DNA of 33,716 bases from positions 1 to 33,716 of the forward strand of contig DASWLD010000141.1 of the NCBI GenBank assembly GCA_036396275.1, in the 5' to 3' direction. Origin of the DNA: JACQFZ01 sp036396275 (GTDB lineage Bacteria; Pseudomonadota; Gammaproteobacteria; Acidiferrobacterales; Sulfurifustaceae). Made by a program: the position numbers and the translations under genes. Positions 22,517 through 31,300 of the stretch are shown here, one piece after another. Within the stretch, counting starts at the first letter, position 1. The number at the start of each line of letters is the position of its first letter. The notes beneath the pieces were generated by a model. It was given only the letters and a program-made list of their open reading frames with translations, was not told the origin of the DNA and searched no databases.

Positions 22517-23346
22517 TGTCGCGACTGGCACAGCAGTTCGCGTTGCTGAAGACGCAGCGGCGCACCGCACTCGTGACCTATGCGATGGCGGGCGACCCGG
22601 CGCCGTGGGTGACCGTGCCGCTAATGCATGCGCTGGTGAAGGCGGGGGCGAACGTGCTCGAGCTCGGCATGCCGTTCTCGGACCCGATGGTCGACGGACC
22701 GGTGATACAGCGTGCCGCCGTGCGGGCGCTCACGCAGGGAGTCACGCTCGACCAAGTGCTCGGTCTCGTACGCGAATTCCGGACGAAGGACTCGACCACG
22801 CCGGTTGTGCTGATGGGCTACCTCAATCCGATTGAAAACCTCGGTTACGAGGCATTTGCGGACAAGGCCGCCGCCGCCGGGGTCGACGGGGTGTTAATCG
22901 TCGACCTGCCGTTGGAAGAGGCAGATGGTATGCTAACGGCGCTCGCCGGTCGCCGGCTCGATCCCATTTTTCTGCTGGCGCCGACAAGCCGGCCGGAGCG
23001 CATACGAGCGGTCGCGCGCGCGGCGAGCGGCTTTATCTATTATGTTTCCTTGAGAGGCGTAACCGGAGCGAGCCACTTGAACCTCGGCGAGGTCACCGAA
23101 AAGATGCGGACGATACGCCGGCTTACCGATCTTCCCGTCGGGGTCGGCTTCGGCGTCGGCACGCCGGAAACGGCCGCCGCGGTGGCGAACGTTGCCGATG
23201 CCGTTGTCGTCGGCAGCGCCGTCGTCAGCCGCATGGAGCAAAACGCAACGCACCCCGAGCGACTGCTTATCGAGGTACCGGCTTTCGTCGCTAGCCTGCG
23301 CGCCGCGATGGATCATACCGCGCGCGCCGCGAGCGCCGGCTCATGA
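22516..23346 (+). CDS. trpA: Tryptophan synthase alpha chain
   Basis: TrpA cleaves indole-3-glycerol phosphate and channels indole to TrpB. The 276-residue barrel keeps both catalytic acids at the Salmonella numbers, E49 and D60 (LELGMPFSDPMVDGP). The phosphate loop region FGVGTPETAAAV and VVGSAVV are present. I start at the ATG that overlaps the trpB stop; a longer in-frame extension would run inside trpB and is not used. The TGA overlaps the accD ATG (ATGA), so trpF-trpB-trpA-accD look like one translationally coupled run. Confidence 0.97.
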   Translation: MSRLAQQFALLKTQRRTALVTYAMAGDPAPWVTVPLMHALVKAGANVLELGMPFSDPMVDGPVIQRAAVRALTQGVTLDQVLGLVREFRTKDSTTPVVLMGYLNPIENLGYEAFADKAAAAGVDGVLIVDLPLEEADGMLTALAGRRLDPIFLLAPTSRPERIRAVARAASGFIYYVSLRGVTGASHLNLGEVTEKMRTIRRLTDLPVGVGFGVGTPETAAAVANVADAVVVGSAVVSRMEQNATHPERLLIEVPAFVASLRAAMDHTARAASAGS

Positions 23347-24239
23347 GCTGGTTCGACAAACTCCTGCCGCCCAAGATCAAGAGCCAAGGGGGCGCACGCA
23401 AGGCGGTTCCCGAAGGCGTTTGGCGAAAATGCCCGGCCTGTGGCGCGGTGCTTTATTCAGCCGAAATCGACAACAATCAAAATGTCTGTACGAAGTGCAA
23501 CCACCACATGCGCATCAGCGCCCGGCGGCGGCTGGAATTGTTTCTCGATCCGCAACCGCGAGAAGAAATTGCCGCGAATCTCGCGCCGGTGGACACGCTC
23601 AAGTTCAAGGATCTGAAGCGCTACAAGGATCGCTTGGCCGAGGCCCAGCGCGAGACCGGCGAGCGCGATGCGCTCATTGTCATGCGCGGCGCGCTCAAGG
23701 GAATGCCGATCGTCGCTTGTGCCTTTGAATTCAATTTCATGGGCGGTTCGATGGGGTCGGTGGTCGGCGAGCGTTTCGTGCGCGGCGTGGATCTGTGTCT
23801 GGAGAATCGTTGGCCGTACGTGTGCTTCAGCGCGAGCGGCGGCGCGCGCATGCAGGAGGGATTGCTGTCGCTGCTGCAAATGTCGAAGACCGCGGCGGCG
23901 CTCGCGCAGCTCGGTGAGCGCAAGCTTCCGTTCGTGTCGGTGCTGACCGACCCCACCATGGGCGGCGTGTCGGCGAGCTTGGCGATGGTCGCGGATGTCA
24001 TCGTGGCCGAACCGAAGGCGTTGGTCGGCTTCACCGGGCCACGCGTGATCGAGCAGACGGTGCGGGAAAAGCTGCCCGAGGGTTTCCAGCGGTCGGAATT
24101 CCTGTTGGCCCACGGCCAAATCGATATGGTGCTCGATCGGCGCGAACTGCGCGACCGAATTGCCTCGATGCTGGCGATGCTCACGCACCGGTCCGAAACG
24201 CGCGTTGCCGAATCGACGAACGGGACATCGAACAATTAG
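23343..24239 (+). CDS. accD: Acetyl-CoA carboxylase carboxyltransferase subunit beta
   Basis: AccD is half of the carboxyltransferase that makes malonyl-CoA for fatty acid synthesis. The 298-residue protein starts MSWFDKLLPP and has the Cys4 zinc finger C30, C33, C49, C52. The crotonase-like fold follows, with FMGGSMGSVVGE, SASGGARMQEG and GFTGPRVIEQTVREKLPEGFQ. Its ATG overlaps the trpA stop. A hairpin follows just after the stop, so this may be the end of a transcription unit before folC. Confidence 0.98.
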   Translation: MSWFDKLLPPKIKSQGGARKAVPEGVWRKCPACGAVLYSAEIDNNQNVCTKCNHHMRISARRRLELFLDPQPREEIAANLAPVDTLKFKDLKRYKDRLAEAQRETGERDALIVMRGALKGMPIVACAFEFNFMGGSMGSVVGERFVRGVDLCLENRWPYVCFSASGGARMQEGLLSLLQMSKTAAALAQLGERKLPFVSVLTDPTMGGVSASLAMVADVIVAEPKALVGFTGPRVIEQTVREKLPEGFQRSEFLLAHGQIDMVLDRRELRDRIASMLAMLTHRSETRVAESTNGTSNN

Positions 24240-24243
24240 CGCG

Positions 24244-24270
24244 CGCGCCGCGGATATACACCGCGGCGCG
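24244..24270 (+). other. perfect GC hairpin after accD
   Basis: CGCGCCGCGG (24244-24253) pairs with CCGCGGCGCG (24261-24270) around ATATACA. It starts five bases after the accD stop. It lacks a T run, so it is either a partial transcription end signal or an mRNA-stabilising 3' structure. The rest of the gap to folC (24271-24370) shows no strong promoter. Confidence 0.5.
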
Positions 24271-24370
24271 GCGTAACCTGATGGGGTTCGGTGCCGGCAC
24301 TTGTTCCCTTCGTCGTAGTTAGTCACGATATCGTTCGCCCGCACGCTTGCGGCCAGCACGAGTTATCAGA

Positions 24371-25672
24371 ATGAACGCCTCCCGTGGCGCTTCGGCGCCC
24401 ATCGCGCGCGAACTTTCCGACTGGCTCGGTTGGATCGAGCGGCTGCATCCACGCACCATCGATCTCGGCTTGGAGCGCGTCGCGGCGGCGCTGGAAGCGA
24501 TGCAGCTGTCGCGCCCGCGGTTTACGGTAATCACGATCGGCGGCACCAACGGCAAGGGTTCAACCGTGACCCTGTGCGAGGCGATTCTTCGAGCCGCCGG
24601 TTACCGCGTCGGCGCCTACATGTCGCCGCACCTGGTCCGCTACAACGAGCGGGTTCGTGTCGATGGTCGAACGGTTGTCGATCGTGAACTTTGCGAAGCG
24701 TTCGAGCGGGTCGAAGCGCATCGCGGCGACGCGCGGCTGACGTACTTCGAATACGGCACCCTCGCGGCGCTCGACATCTTTACGCGACAGGGCATCGATG
24801 TCGCGATTCTGGAAGTCGGCATGGGCGGAAGACTCGACGCGGTCAACGCCGTCGATCCCGATATCGCCGTCGTTACCTCGATCGGTATCGACCACGTGGA
24901 CTGGCTCGGCCCCGATCGCGAAAGCATCGGCCGCGAGAAGGCCGGCATTTTTCGCGCGGCGCGACCGGCCGTTTGCGGTGACGCCGATCCGCCCGCGAGT
25001 CTCATCGATGCCGCCGCGTACGCGGGCGCGCCGCTTTATCGCGTCGGCCGGGATTTTTCCGCGACGGCCACGGCGCAAGGATGGTCGTATCAATTCGGCG
25101 GGCGCCTGCGCCCGGGTTTACCCTTGCCGTTATTGCGCGGCGAGTATCAACTGCGTAACGCCGCGTGCGCGCTGACCGCGCTCGAACTGCTGGCGGATCG
25201 TCACCCGATAACGCAGTCGCAAGTTCGCGAGGGGTTGTTGACCGCGTTCGTGCCGGGGCGATTCCAAGTGCTGCCCGGCCGCACGCCGATAATCCTCGAT
25301 GTCGCGCACAACGAACAAGCGGCGCAGGCGCTGGCGAAGAACCTCGTGCAGTTCCGTATGCCCGGCCGCACGCATGCGGTATTCGGCATGCTGATCGACA
25401 AACCGATCGCGGATGTCGCGCGTGCCGTGGCCGATCAGATCGATGCGTGGTATGCGGTCTCGCTCGACGGCGCGCGCGGCGCGCGTGCGGATCAAGTGGC
25501 CGACGCGCTGCTACGGGCCGGCGCGCGCGGGGCGGTAACGCCGTTCGACAGCGCGGTGGCCGGCTTCGAGGCGGCGCGCGCGGCGGCGGAGCCGGGCGAC
25601 CGCATCTTGGGTTTTGGTTCGTTCTACACGGTCGGTGATATACTGGCGCACTTCGAAATAGGTTCCGCATGA
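24371..25672 (+). CDS. folC: Bifunctional folylpolyglutamate / dihydrofolate synthase
   Basis: FolC adds glutamate to dihydropteroate and polyglutamates to folates. I start at the ATG at 24371 (433 residues) instead of an upstream TTG at 24347. The ATP-binding loop GGTNGKGST has K62; SPHLVRYNERVRVDG, FEYGTLAALDIF and VGMGGRLDAVN are standard Mur-ligase-type FolC motifs, as is SIGIDHVDWLG and LDVAHNEQAA in the C-terminal half. It overlaps the SPOR gene by four bases (ATGA). The folC-dedD-cvpA-purF order is conserved in gammaproteobacteria. Confidence 0.96.
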   Translation: MNASRGASAPIARELSDWLGWIERLHPRTIDLGLERVAAALEAMQLSRPRFTVITIGGTNGKGSTVTLCEAILRAAGYRVGAYMSPHLVRYNERVRVDGRTVVDRELCEAFERVEAHRGDARLTYFEYGTLAALDIFTRQGIDVAILEVGMGGRLDAVNAVDPDIAVVTSIGIDHVDWLGPDRESIGREKAGIFRAARPAVCGDADPPASLIDAAAYAGAPLYRVGRDFSATATAQGWSYQFGGRLRPGLPLPLLRGEYQLRNAACALTALELLADRHPITQSQVREGLLTAFVPGRFQVLPGRTPIILDVAHNEQAAQALAKNLVQFRMPGRTHAVFGMLIDKPIADVARAVADQIDAWYAVSLDGARGARADQVADALLRAGARGAVTPFDSAVAGFEAARAAAEPGDRILGFGSFYTVGDILAHFEIGSA

Positions 25673-26283
25673 CGCAGAGAGAATCCGGCCAGGATTTCGA
25701 TCCCAAACACCGTATCGTCGGCGCCATCATCGTCGTTGCTCTCGCGGTGATTTTCATTCCGATGATCTTGAGCGATCGCGAGTCGTCGACCGAGCGGCCC
25801 GACGCGCAGCCGATCGCACCCGACAATTCATCCGTGGAGCCGCCGAATAAGGTGGCGGTGACCAAGCTCACGCCACCCGCCGCAGCGGATGACGCAACCA
25901 AGCGTGCGCCGACGGAAACATCGTCGGCGGATAAGGCGCCGGCGGCGAATCCGACCGCGGAAAACGCCGAAGCGAAATCGCCCACGGCCACGCCGAAGAC
26001 GGCGACGGCCTCGGCGTCGTCGCGCAAAACCGACGCCAAGCCGCCGAGCGGCGGTTGGGTGGTGCAAGTGGGGACATTTTCCAACACGTCCAACGCATCC
26101 CGCCTCGAGCAAAAGCTGCGCGCCGAGGGCCAGCCGGTGTTGACCGAGCGCGTCGACGTCGGCGGATCGAGCGCGGTGCGGTTGCGCGTCGGACCGTTTC
26201 GCGATCGCGCCGCGGCGCTCAAGGCGCGCGAACGCATCAATAAGGATGTCGGCGTGAAAGGCGTCGTGCTGGCGTATCCGTAA
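25669..26283 (+). CDS. dedD: SPOR-domain, DedD-like septal protein
   Basis: The 204-residue protein has a short cytoplasmic N-terminus, one transmembrane helix (about residues 17-36), a long Pro/Ala/Thr/Lys-rich periplasmic linker (residues 40-125) and a C-terminal SPOR domain (about 127-204, WVVQVGTFSNTSNASRLEQK onward). SPOR domains bind denuded glycan at the division septum, and DedD helps constriction in E. coli. The symbol rests on this architecture and on the folC-dedD-cvpA-purF position. The ATG overlaps the folC stop. Confidence 0.88.
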   Translation: MTQRESGQDFDPKHRIVGAIIVVALAVIFIPMILSDRESSTERPDAQPIAPDNSSVEPPNKVAVTKLTPPAAADDATKRAPTETSSADKAPAANPTAENAEAKSPTATPKTATASASSRKTDAKPPSGGWVVQVGTFSNTSNASRLEQKLRAEGQPVLTERVDVGGSSAVRLRVGPFRDRAAALKARERINKDVGVKGVVLAYP

Positions 26284-26319
26284 GCGGCGGCTGTGCTCGA
26301 CGCCGCGGCGCTATTTCCC

Positions 26320-26814
26320 ATGAACGCCTTCGACTACGTCATGATTTTGGTGCTGGTCGCATTCTTCGTTACCGGTGCGATCCGCGGCTTCGTGCTCGAG
26401 GTGCTTTCGATCGTGCTCTGGCCGCTTACGGCGTTTATCGCCTGGCTGCTGGCAGATCAAGCCGCACCGATGTTCAAGTCACTTATCGGCGAGCCGCAAT
26501 TGCAGGTCGTGGCGGCGTTTATGCTGATTTTCTTGGTGGTTTTCGTCATCGGAACGATTATCGTTTATTTGGTACACCGTACGTTGCCGTTGCGCGGCGT
26601 GCTGCGCCGGCCGAACGTCATTCTCGGCGCCGCGGTCGGTTTGCTGCGCGGCGGGATTATAATTGTCATTGTGTTCCTGGTTTGCGGCATCACGTCGCTG
26701 CCGCAGCGTCCGTGGTGGCGCGAGTCGGCGCTCGCGCCCCACTTTCAGAAGGTGGCGGTGGCGGCCGGTCAATTGATGCCAGCCGATATCGCGAAGCATA
26801 TTAAGTTCAGTTAA
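26320..26814 (+). CDS. cvpA: CvpA family inner-membrane protein
   Basis: The 164-residue protein has four transmembrane helices and the CvpA start pattern (NAFDYVMILVLVAF, then IRGFVLEVLSIV). I start at ATG 26320; a GTG at 26293 would add nine residues without family support. CvpA proteins are required for colicin V export or production in E. coli and have roles in envelope stress tolerance; the mechanism is not established. The gene lies 24 bases before purF, as in E. coli and Pseudomonas. Confidence 0.93.
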   Translation: MNAFDYVMILVLVAFFVTGAIRGFVLEVLSIVLWPLTAFIAWLLADQAAPMFKSLIGEPQLQVVAAFMLIFLVVFVIGTIIVYLVHRTLPLRGVLRRPNVILGAAVGLLRGGIIIVIVFLVCGITSLPQRPWWRESALAPHFQKVAVAAGQLMPADIAKHIKFS

Positions 26815-26838
26815 CGGTCGTCGGCGCTGGAGGTTTGC

Positions 26839-28362
26839 ATGTGCGGGGTCATCGGAATTTTCGGCCGTAGTCTGGTCAATCAGGCCATCTATAACGGCCT
26901 GACGGTGCTGCAGCATCGAGGCCAGGACGCGGCCGGCATTATGACCAGCGACGGCCGGCGTGTTTATCTGCGCAAGGACAACGGGCTCGTTCGCGACGTA
27001 TTTCAGCAGCGGCACATGGAGGCGCTGCTCGGCGACATGGGCATCGGCCACGTACGCTATCCGACGGCGGGTTGCGACTCACCGGCCGAAGCGCAACCGT
27101 TTTACGTAAATTCGCCGTTCGGCTTGGCGCTCGTGCATAACGGCAACCTGACGAACGCGGATCAGTTGGCGGGAGAATTGTTTCGCGACGATCTACGCCA
27201 CCTGAACACCGACTCCGATTCCGAAATTCTGCTCAACGTCCTGGCGCACGAGTTGCACGCCGTGAGCCGCCCGCAATTGACGCCGGACGACGTATTCCGC
27301 GCCGTGAGCGCCGTGCACCGGCGCGCGCGCGGCGCGTACGCCGTGGTGTCGTTGATCGTCGGCGTCGGCCTGCTCGCGTTTCGCGACCCGCACGGCATCC
27401 GCCCCATCGTGTACGGCCGGCGTGAAACCGGAAAGGGCGTCGAACACATGATCGCCTCGGAGTCGGTCGCGCTCGATGTGCTCGGCTTCAAGCTCGTGCG
27501 CGACATTGGGCCGGGCGAGGCGCTTTTCATCGACGACCACGGCGAGGCGCACTGGCGCCAATGCGCGCCGCACGCCGAACACACGCCGTGCATCTTCGAA
27601 TTCGTTTATATGGCGCGGCCGGACTCGATGATCGACGGTATCGCCGTGCACAAGACGCGCCTGCGCATGGGCGAAAAGCTCGCCGCCAAAATCAAGCGTG
27701 AATGGCGCGACGTCGATATCGACGTGGTCATCCCGATCCCGGACACCTCGCGCACCGCCGCCATGCAGATGGCGTATGAGCTGGATATCAAGTATCGAGA
27801 AGGTTTCATCAAGAATCGCTATATCGGCCGCACCTTCATCATGCCCGGCCAGGCGCAGCGGATGAATTCGGTGCGCCAAAAGCTGAACGCCATCGATCTG
27901 GAGTTTCGCGGAAAGAACGTGTTGCTGGTCGACGACTCGATCGTTCGCGGAACGACCTCGGAACAGATCGTTCAAATGGCGCGCGAAGCCGGCGCCCGCA
28001 AGGTCTATTTCGCGTCCGGCGCGCCGCCGGTGCGCTATCCCAACGTCTACGGCATCGACATGCCGGCCGTGACCGAGCTCGTGGCCGCCGGACGCAGCGA
28101 AGAGGAGGTTCGCCGGATCATCGGCGCGGACAAGTTGATCTATCAGGACTTGTCCGATTTGATCGACGCGGCCCACGAAGGCAATCCGCGCATTACGCGT
28201 TTCGACGCCGCCTGCTTCGACGGCGTGTACGCGACCGGCGACGTCAATGCCGATTATCTCGCGCGCATCGAACACAGCCGCAGCGACGCGGCCAAGCGCC
28301 GACGCCCATCCACCGGCCCCTCCGACCAGCAAACCGCCGAAGTCCTGAGTTTTCCACGCTAA
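26839..28362 (+). CDS. purF: Amidophosphoribosyltransferase
   Basis: PurF makes phosphoribosylamine from PRPP and glutamine, the first committed purine step. The 507-residue enzyme begins MCGVIGIFG, so Cys2 becomes the N-terminal glutaminase nucleophile after Met removal; there is no propeptide, as in the E. coli type. The glutaminase domain has RYPTAG and HNGNLTN; the PRPP loop is VLLVDDSIVRGTT (residues 361-373). A strong ribosome site (TGGAGG, 26828-26833) sits five bases before the ATG. In Pseudomonas metZ follows directly; here the iron transport genes come between. Confidence 0.98.
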   Translation: MCGVIGIFGRSLVNQAIYNGLTVLQHRGQDAAGIMTSDGRRVYLRKDNGLVRDVFQQRHMEALLGDMGIGHVRYPTAGCDSPAEAQPFYVNSPFGLALVHNGNLTNADQLAGELFRDDLRHLNTDSDSEILLNVLAHELHAVSRPQLTPDDVFRAVSAVHRRARGAYAVVSLIVGVGLLAFRDPHGIRPIVYGRRETGKGVEHMIASESVALDVLGFKLVRDIGPGEALFIDDHGEAHWRQCAPHAEHTPCIFEFVYMARPDSMIDGIAVHKTRLRMGEKLAAKIKREWRDVDIDVVIPIPDTSRTAAMQMAYELDIKYREGFIKNRYIGRTFIMPGQAQRMNSVRQKLNAIDLEFRGKNVLLVDDSIVRGTTSEQIVQMAREAGARKVYFASGAPPVRYPNVYGIDMPAVTELVAAGRSEEEVRRIIGADKLIYQDLSDLIDAAHEGNPRITRFDAACFDGVYATGDVNADYLARIEHSRSDAAKRRRPSTGPSDQQTAEVLSFPR

Positions 28363-28384
28363 GCGTATCTTCCATGCGCCCCGC

Positions 28385-28406
28385 CGGCCGCACCAGTCGG
28401 CGGCCG
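28385..28406 (+). other. hairpin downstream of purF
   Basis: CGGCCGC (28385-28391) pairs with GCGGCCG (28400-28406) around an 8-base loop, 22 bases after the purF stop. No T run follows. It may mark the end of the purF transcript before the iron-regulated promoter. Confidence 0.35.
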
Positions 28407-28437
28407 AGCGGTGCCCGCCGCGCGGCCGGGCGCCGGG

Positions 28438-28470
28438 TTGCCAATAAAAATGAGAAGCATGATCATTCGC
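28438..28470 (+). promoter_or_regulatory. promoter with overlapping Fur-like box before the iron-binding protein gene
   Basis: TTGCCA (28438-28443) and GATCAT (28461-28466) are 17 bases apart. GAGAAGCATGATCATTCGC (28452-28470) matches the 19-bp Fur consensus GATAATGATAATCATTATC at 13 of 19 positions and covers the -10 element. Repression by Fur with iron is the expected regulation for the ferric-iron transporter gene that follows. Confidence 0.6.
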
Positions 28471-28496
28471 TTGATTCGACCTTTCCGAGGATTGCC

Positions 28497-29519
28497 ATGT
28501 TTGCCCTACGATTGATGCTGGTTGCCGCAGTGTTCGTGGCGTTCGCGGCCGCGCGAGCGGGGGACGATGAGATCAACGTCTATTCATCGCGCCACTACCA
28601 AACCGACCAGGCGCTTTATGACGGCTTTCGCAAAGCCACCGGCATCAAGGTGAACCGCATCGAGGCCGGCGAAGACGCGCTGATCGAGCGGATTCGAAAC
28701 GAAGGCTCGCGCAGCCCGGCCGACGTGTTCATCACCACCGATGCCGGCCGCCTGTGGCGCGCCGAGCGGCTCGGTTTGTTGCAGCCGATAACGTCGGTGA
28801 TTTTGGACACGCGTATTCCGGCGAACTTCCGCGAACCCGCCGGACATTGGTTTGGATTCTCGATGCGCGCGCGCGTCATCGCCTACAACAAGGCCAAGGT
28901 GTCGCCGGCGGAGGTCGCGAGCTACGGCGCGCTGGCCGACGCCAAGTGGAAAGGGCGCGTCTGCGTTCGCTCGGGGACACATATCTACAATTTATCGCTC
29001 TTGAGCGCCATGATCGATCATCAGGGTGAACCGAAGGCCGAGGCCTGGGCGCGCGCGGTCAAGGAGAATCTCGCGCGCGCGCCGAAGGGTGGCGACACCG
29101 ACCAAATCAAAGGGGTCGCCGCCGGGGAGTGCGATGTGGCGATAACGAACCACTACTACTACGCGCGTTTGGCGCGGTCGGAAAAGCCCGAGGACCGCGC
29201 GATCGCGGAAAAAGTGGGCTTGGTATTTCCCGACCAGTCGGGCGCCGGAACGCACGTAAACATTTCCGGTGCCGCCGTGCTCAAGCACGCGCCGCATCGC
29301 GCCGCCGCCGTTAAGTTTCTGGAGTACCTCGCTTCCGACGAAGCGCAGCGTTATTTCGCCGCCGGCAACAACGAGTGGCCCGTGGTCGAAGGCACGCAAG
29401 CGGCGAATCCGGTGCTCGCGTCGTTTGGCGATTTCAAATACGACCGCGTCAACGTCGCTGTCCTCGGCAAGCATCAGCCGGCGGCACAGAAGATTTACGA
29501 TCGCGTCGGTTGGCGGTGA
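28497..29519 (+). CDS. Ferric-iron ABC transporter, periplasmic binding protein (FutA/FbpA type)
   Basis: The 340-residue protein has a signal peptide (MFALRLMLVAAVFVAFAAARA) and the mature start DDEINVYSSRHYQTDQ typical of FutA/IdiA/FbpA iron-binding proteins. Likely iron-ligand tyrosines are in SSRHY, GTHIY and NHYYYARLA. I chose the ATG at 28497, with CGAGG six bases upstream, over an in-frame ATG at 28374 that would add a charged 41-residue extension before the signal peptide and run through the Fur-like box. It collects Fe(III) in the periplasm and delivers it to the permease encoded convergently downstream (stop-to-stop gap 21 bases). Confidence 0.94.
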   Translation: MFALRLMLVAAVFVAFAAARAGDDEINVYSSRHYQTDQALYDGFRKATGIKVNRIEAGEDALIERIRNEGSRSPADVFITTDAGRLWRAERLGLLQPITSVILDTRIPANFREPAGHWFGFSMRARVIAYNKAKVSPAEVASYGALADAKWKGRVCVRSGTHIYNLSLLSAMIDHQGEPKAEAWARAVKENLARAPKGGDTDQIKGVAAGECDVAITNHYYYARLARSEKPEDRAIAEKVGLVFPDQSGAGTHVNISGAAVLKHAPHRAAAVKFLEYLASDEAQRYFAAGNNEWPVVEGTQAANPVLASFGDFKYDRVNVAVLGKHQPAAQKIYDRVGWR

Positions 29520-29540
29520 ACGTTCAGTAATTCTGCTTCC

Positions 29541-31205
29541 CTAGCTTCGTTGTACCATCCGCCGCGAAATAAAAAGCAGCGGCAATAAGCCGACCGCGAC
29601 GATCACCAGTGCCGGCACCGCGGCCTCCGCCAGGCGCTCGTCCTTGGCCAACTGATAAGCCGTGCTCGCGAGCGTATCGAAATCGAACGGCCGCAGCGCC
29701 AATGTAATTGGAATTTCTTTCATTACGTCCACGAACACGAGCAATGCCGCGATCAGCAGGCTCGGCGCCAATAGCGGCGCATGCACGCGCGCGAGCGCAC
29801 CGAAGGGGCCGGCTCCCAAACTGCGCGCGGCATCGTCCATGCTCGGTGTGATGCGGGCGAGTCCGGCGTCCATCGTTCGCAGGCCGACGGCGAGAAATCG
29901 CACCAGGTAGGCATACACCAACGCAACCACGGTGCCCGTGAGCAGCAATCCGGTGGTGATGCCGGCCGTCGATTCGATCAAATCCGCGAACCAGTTGTCG
30001 AAGCGCGCGAGCGGTACCAGCACGCCGACGGCGATGACCGGGCCCGGGATCGCATAGCCGAATTCCGCGACGCGATGCGCCATCCCGACGAAACGACTCT
30101 TCGATTGTCGCGCACCGTAGGCCAATGCCGTCGCCAGTGCGGCGCCGGCAACGGCGGTCACCGCCGCGATGGAAAAGCTGTTTCCGACCCATTCCAACAA
30201 GCGCGTGCCCAGTTCGGCATCGGGGTTTGCTGCCACGAGCGAAATCAAAATGCCGGCGGGCAAGACGAAACCAAATAGCAGCGGTGCGGCGCAGGCAAAG
30301 AACGCCGTCGCGGCCGCCATGCCGCGCAACGGGGTCGGGGGCGTCGGCTTGCCCGGCGAAGCGCTGTAGTACACGGCGCGTCGCCGGCTCGTTCGCTCGA
30401 GCGCCAACACGACGACGACGAAGCCGAGCAGGCAGGTCGCGAGCTGCGCCGCCGCGACGCCGTCGCCGAGTGAAAACCAGGTCTTGAAAATTCCGGTGGT
30501 GAATACCTCCAGCTCGAAGTACGACACGGTGCCGTAATCCGCGAGCGCCTCCATCAACGCGAGCCCAACCCCCGCTGCAATAGCGGGTCGAGATAGTGGA
30601 ATAGCGACGCGAAAGAACGTGCCCCAAGCGGAATAGCCCGCCAGCCGTCCGGCTTCGAGGGCGCTGCGCGAAAGATCGAGAAATGCCGCGCGCGCGATCA
30701 GGTAGACGTAGGGGTAGAGCGCGAACGAGAGCATCGCCGCCGCGCCCCAAATCGATCGAATCTCCGGGAACCAATAGTCCTGCGCCCGCCAGCCGGTCGC
30801 CGCGCGCAACCACGTCTGCACCGGTCCGGTGAACTGCAACCAGTCGGTGTAGGCGTAGGCCATGACGTACGCCGGCATCGCGAGCGGCAGCATCAGCGCC
30901 CACTCGAGTACGCCGCGGCCGGGGAAGCGGTAGGCGGTGACAAGCCAGGCGCTCAGCATCCCTATCGACATGACCCCGGCGGCAACGCCGAGCAGCAGCA
31001 GCAAGGTGTTGCCGATGTACGCGCCGAGCACGGTGGCGACGAGGTGCGCCCAGGCGCCGTCGCCGGCGCGAAACACGCTCGATACCACGGCCGCGATCGG
31101 CAGGAGCGTCAACGACGCGACCGCCACCGAAACCCAGCCGAGCGCACCGATGCGCCGGCTCGCAGCCGTGAACGTTCGGAGGAGCGCGTGTTCGGCGCGT
31201 GCCAT
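29541..31205 (-). CDS. Ferric-iron ABC transporter permease (FbpB type)
   Basis: The 554-residue inner-membrane protein is a fused double permease with about twelve helices. Each half carries an EAA loop: LEAGRLAGYSAWGTFFRVAIP in the first half (residues 185-205) and DDAARSLGAGPFGALARVHAP in the second, matching the BPD_transp_1 family of Fe(III) and related importers. It is transcribed leftward, convergent with the binding protein and divergent from the ATPase gene. A TACAAT on the minus strand (complement of 31243-31248) is a possible -10 element. No Fur-like box is obvious in the 95-base divergent gap. Confidence 0.94.
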   Translation of the reverse strand: MARAEHALLRTFTAASRRIGALGWVSVAVASLTLLPIAAVVSSVFRAGDGAWAHLVATVLGAYIGNTLLLLLGVAAGVMSIGMLSAWLVTAYRFPGRGVLEWALMLPLAMPAYVMAYAYTDWLQFTGPVQTWLRAATGWRAQDYWFPEIRSIWGAAAMLSFALYPYVYLIARAAFLDLSRSALEAGRLAGYSAWGTFFRVAIPLSRPAIAAGVGLALMEALADYGTVSYFELEVFTTGIFKTWFSLGDGVAAAQLATCLLGFVVVVLALERTSRRRAVYYSASPGKPTPPTPLRGMAAATAFFACAAPLLFGFVLPAGILISLVAANPDAELGTRLLEWVGNSFSIAAVTAVAGAALATALAYGARQSKSRFVGMAHRVAEFGYAIPGPVIAVGVLVPLARFDNWFADLIESTAGITTGLLLTGTVVALVYAYLVRFLAVGLRTMDAGLARITPSMDDAARSLGAGPFGALARVHAPLLAPSLLIAALLVFVDVMKEIPITLALRPFDFDTLASTAYQLAKDERLAEAAVPALVIVAVGLLPLLFISRRMVQRS

Positions 31206-31264
31206 GCGGCGGATCGATGCGATTGTCCGGAGGTGAACGCCGATTGTAGCAAGGGCGGTACCGG

Positions 31265-31294
31265 TTTCGAGGCGCTCGGTTTCACTCCTATAAT
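31265..31294 (+). promoter_or_regulatory. promoter predicted to give a leaderless transcript
   Basis: A perfect TATAAT at 31289-31294 ends six bases before the ATG at 31301; the start site should fall on or beside the start codon. The -35 (TTTCGA, 31265-31270, 18-base spacing) is weak. No Shine-Dalgarno sequence is present. Confidence 0.5.
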
Positions 31295-31300
31295 GCCGCC

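Noticed and set aside
25002..26321. 439-codon minus-strand frame over folC and the SPOR gene
   Set aside because: Antisense shadow with Arg/Ser/Pro-rich translation; both plus-strand genes are well supported.
28374..28496. Upstream ATG start for the iron-binding protein
   Set aside because: It would place a 41-residue highly charged stretch before the signal peptide and pass through the promoter and Fur-like box; the ATG at 28497 has a good ribosome site.
29524..30903. A 459-codon minus-strand open frame inside the iron permease region
   Set aside because: It is a frame shadow of the permease gene in GC-rich DNA, is rich in Arg/Gly/Ala and has no domain, whereas the other frame gives a complete two-domain permease.
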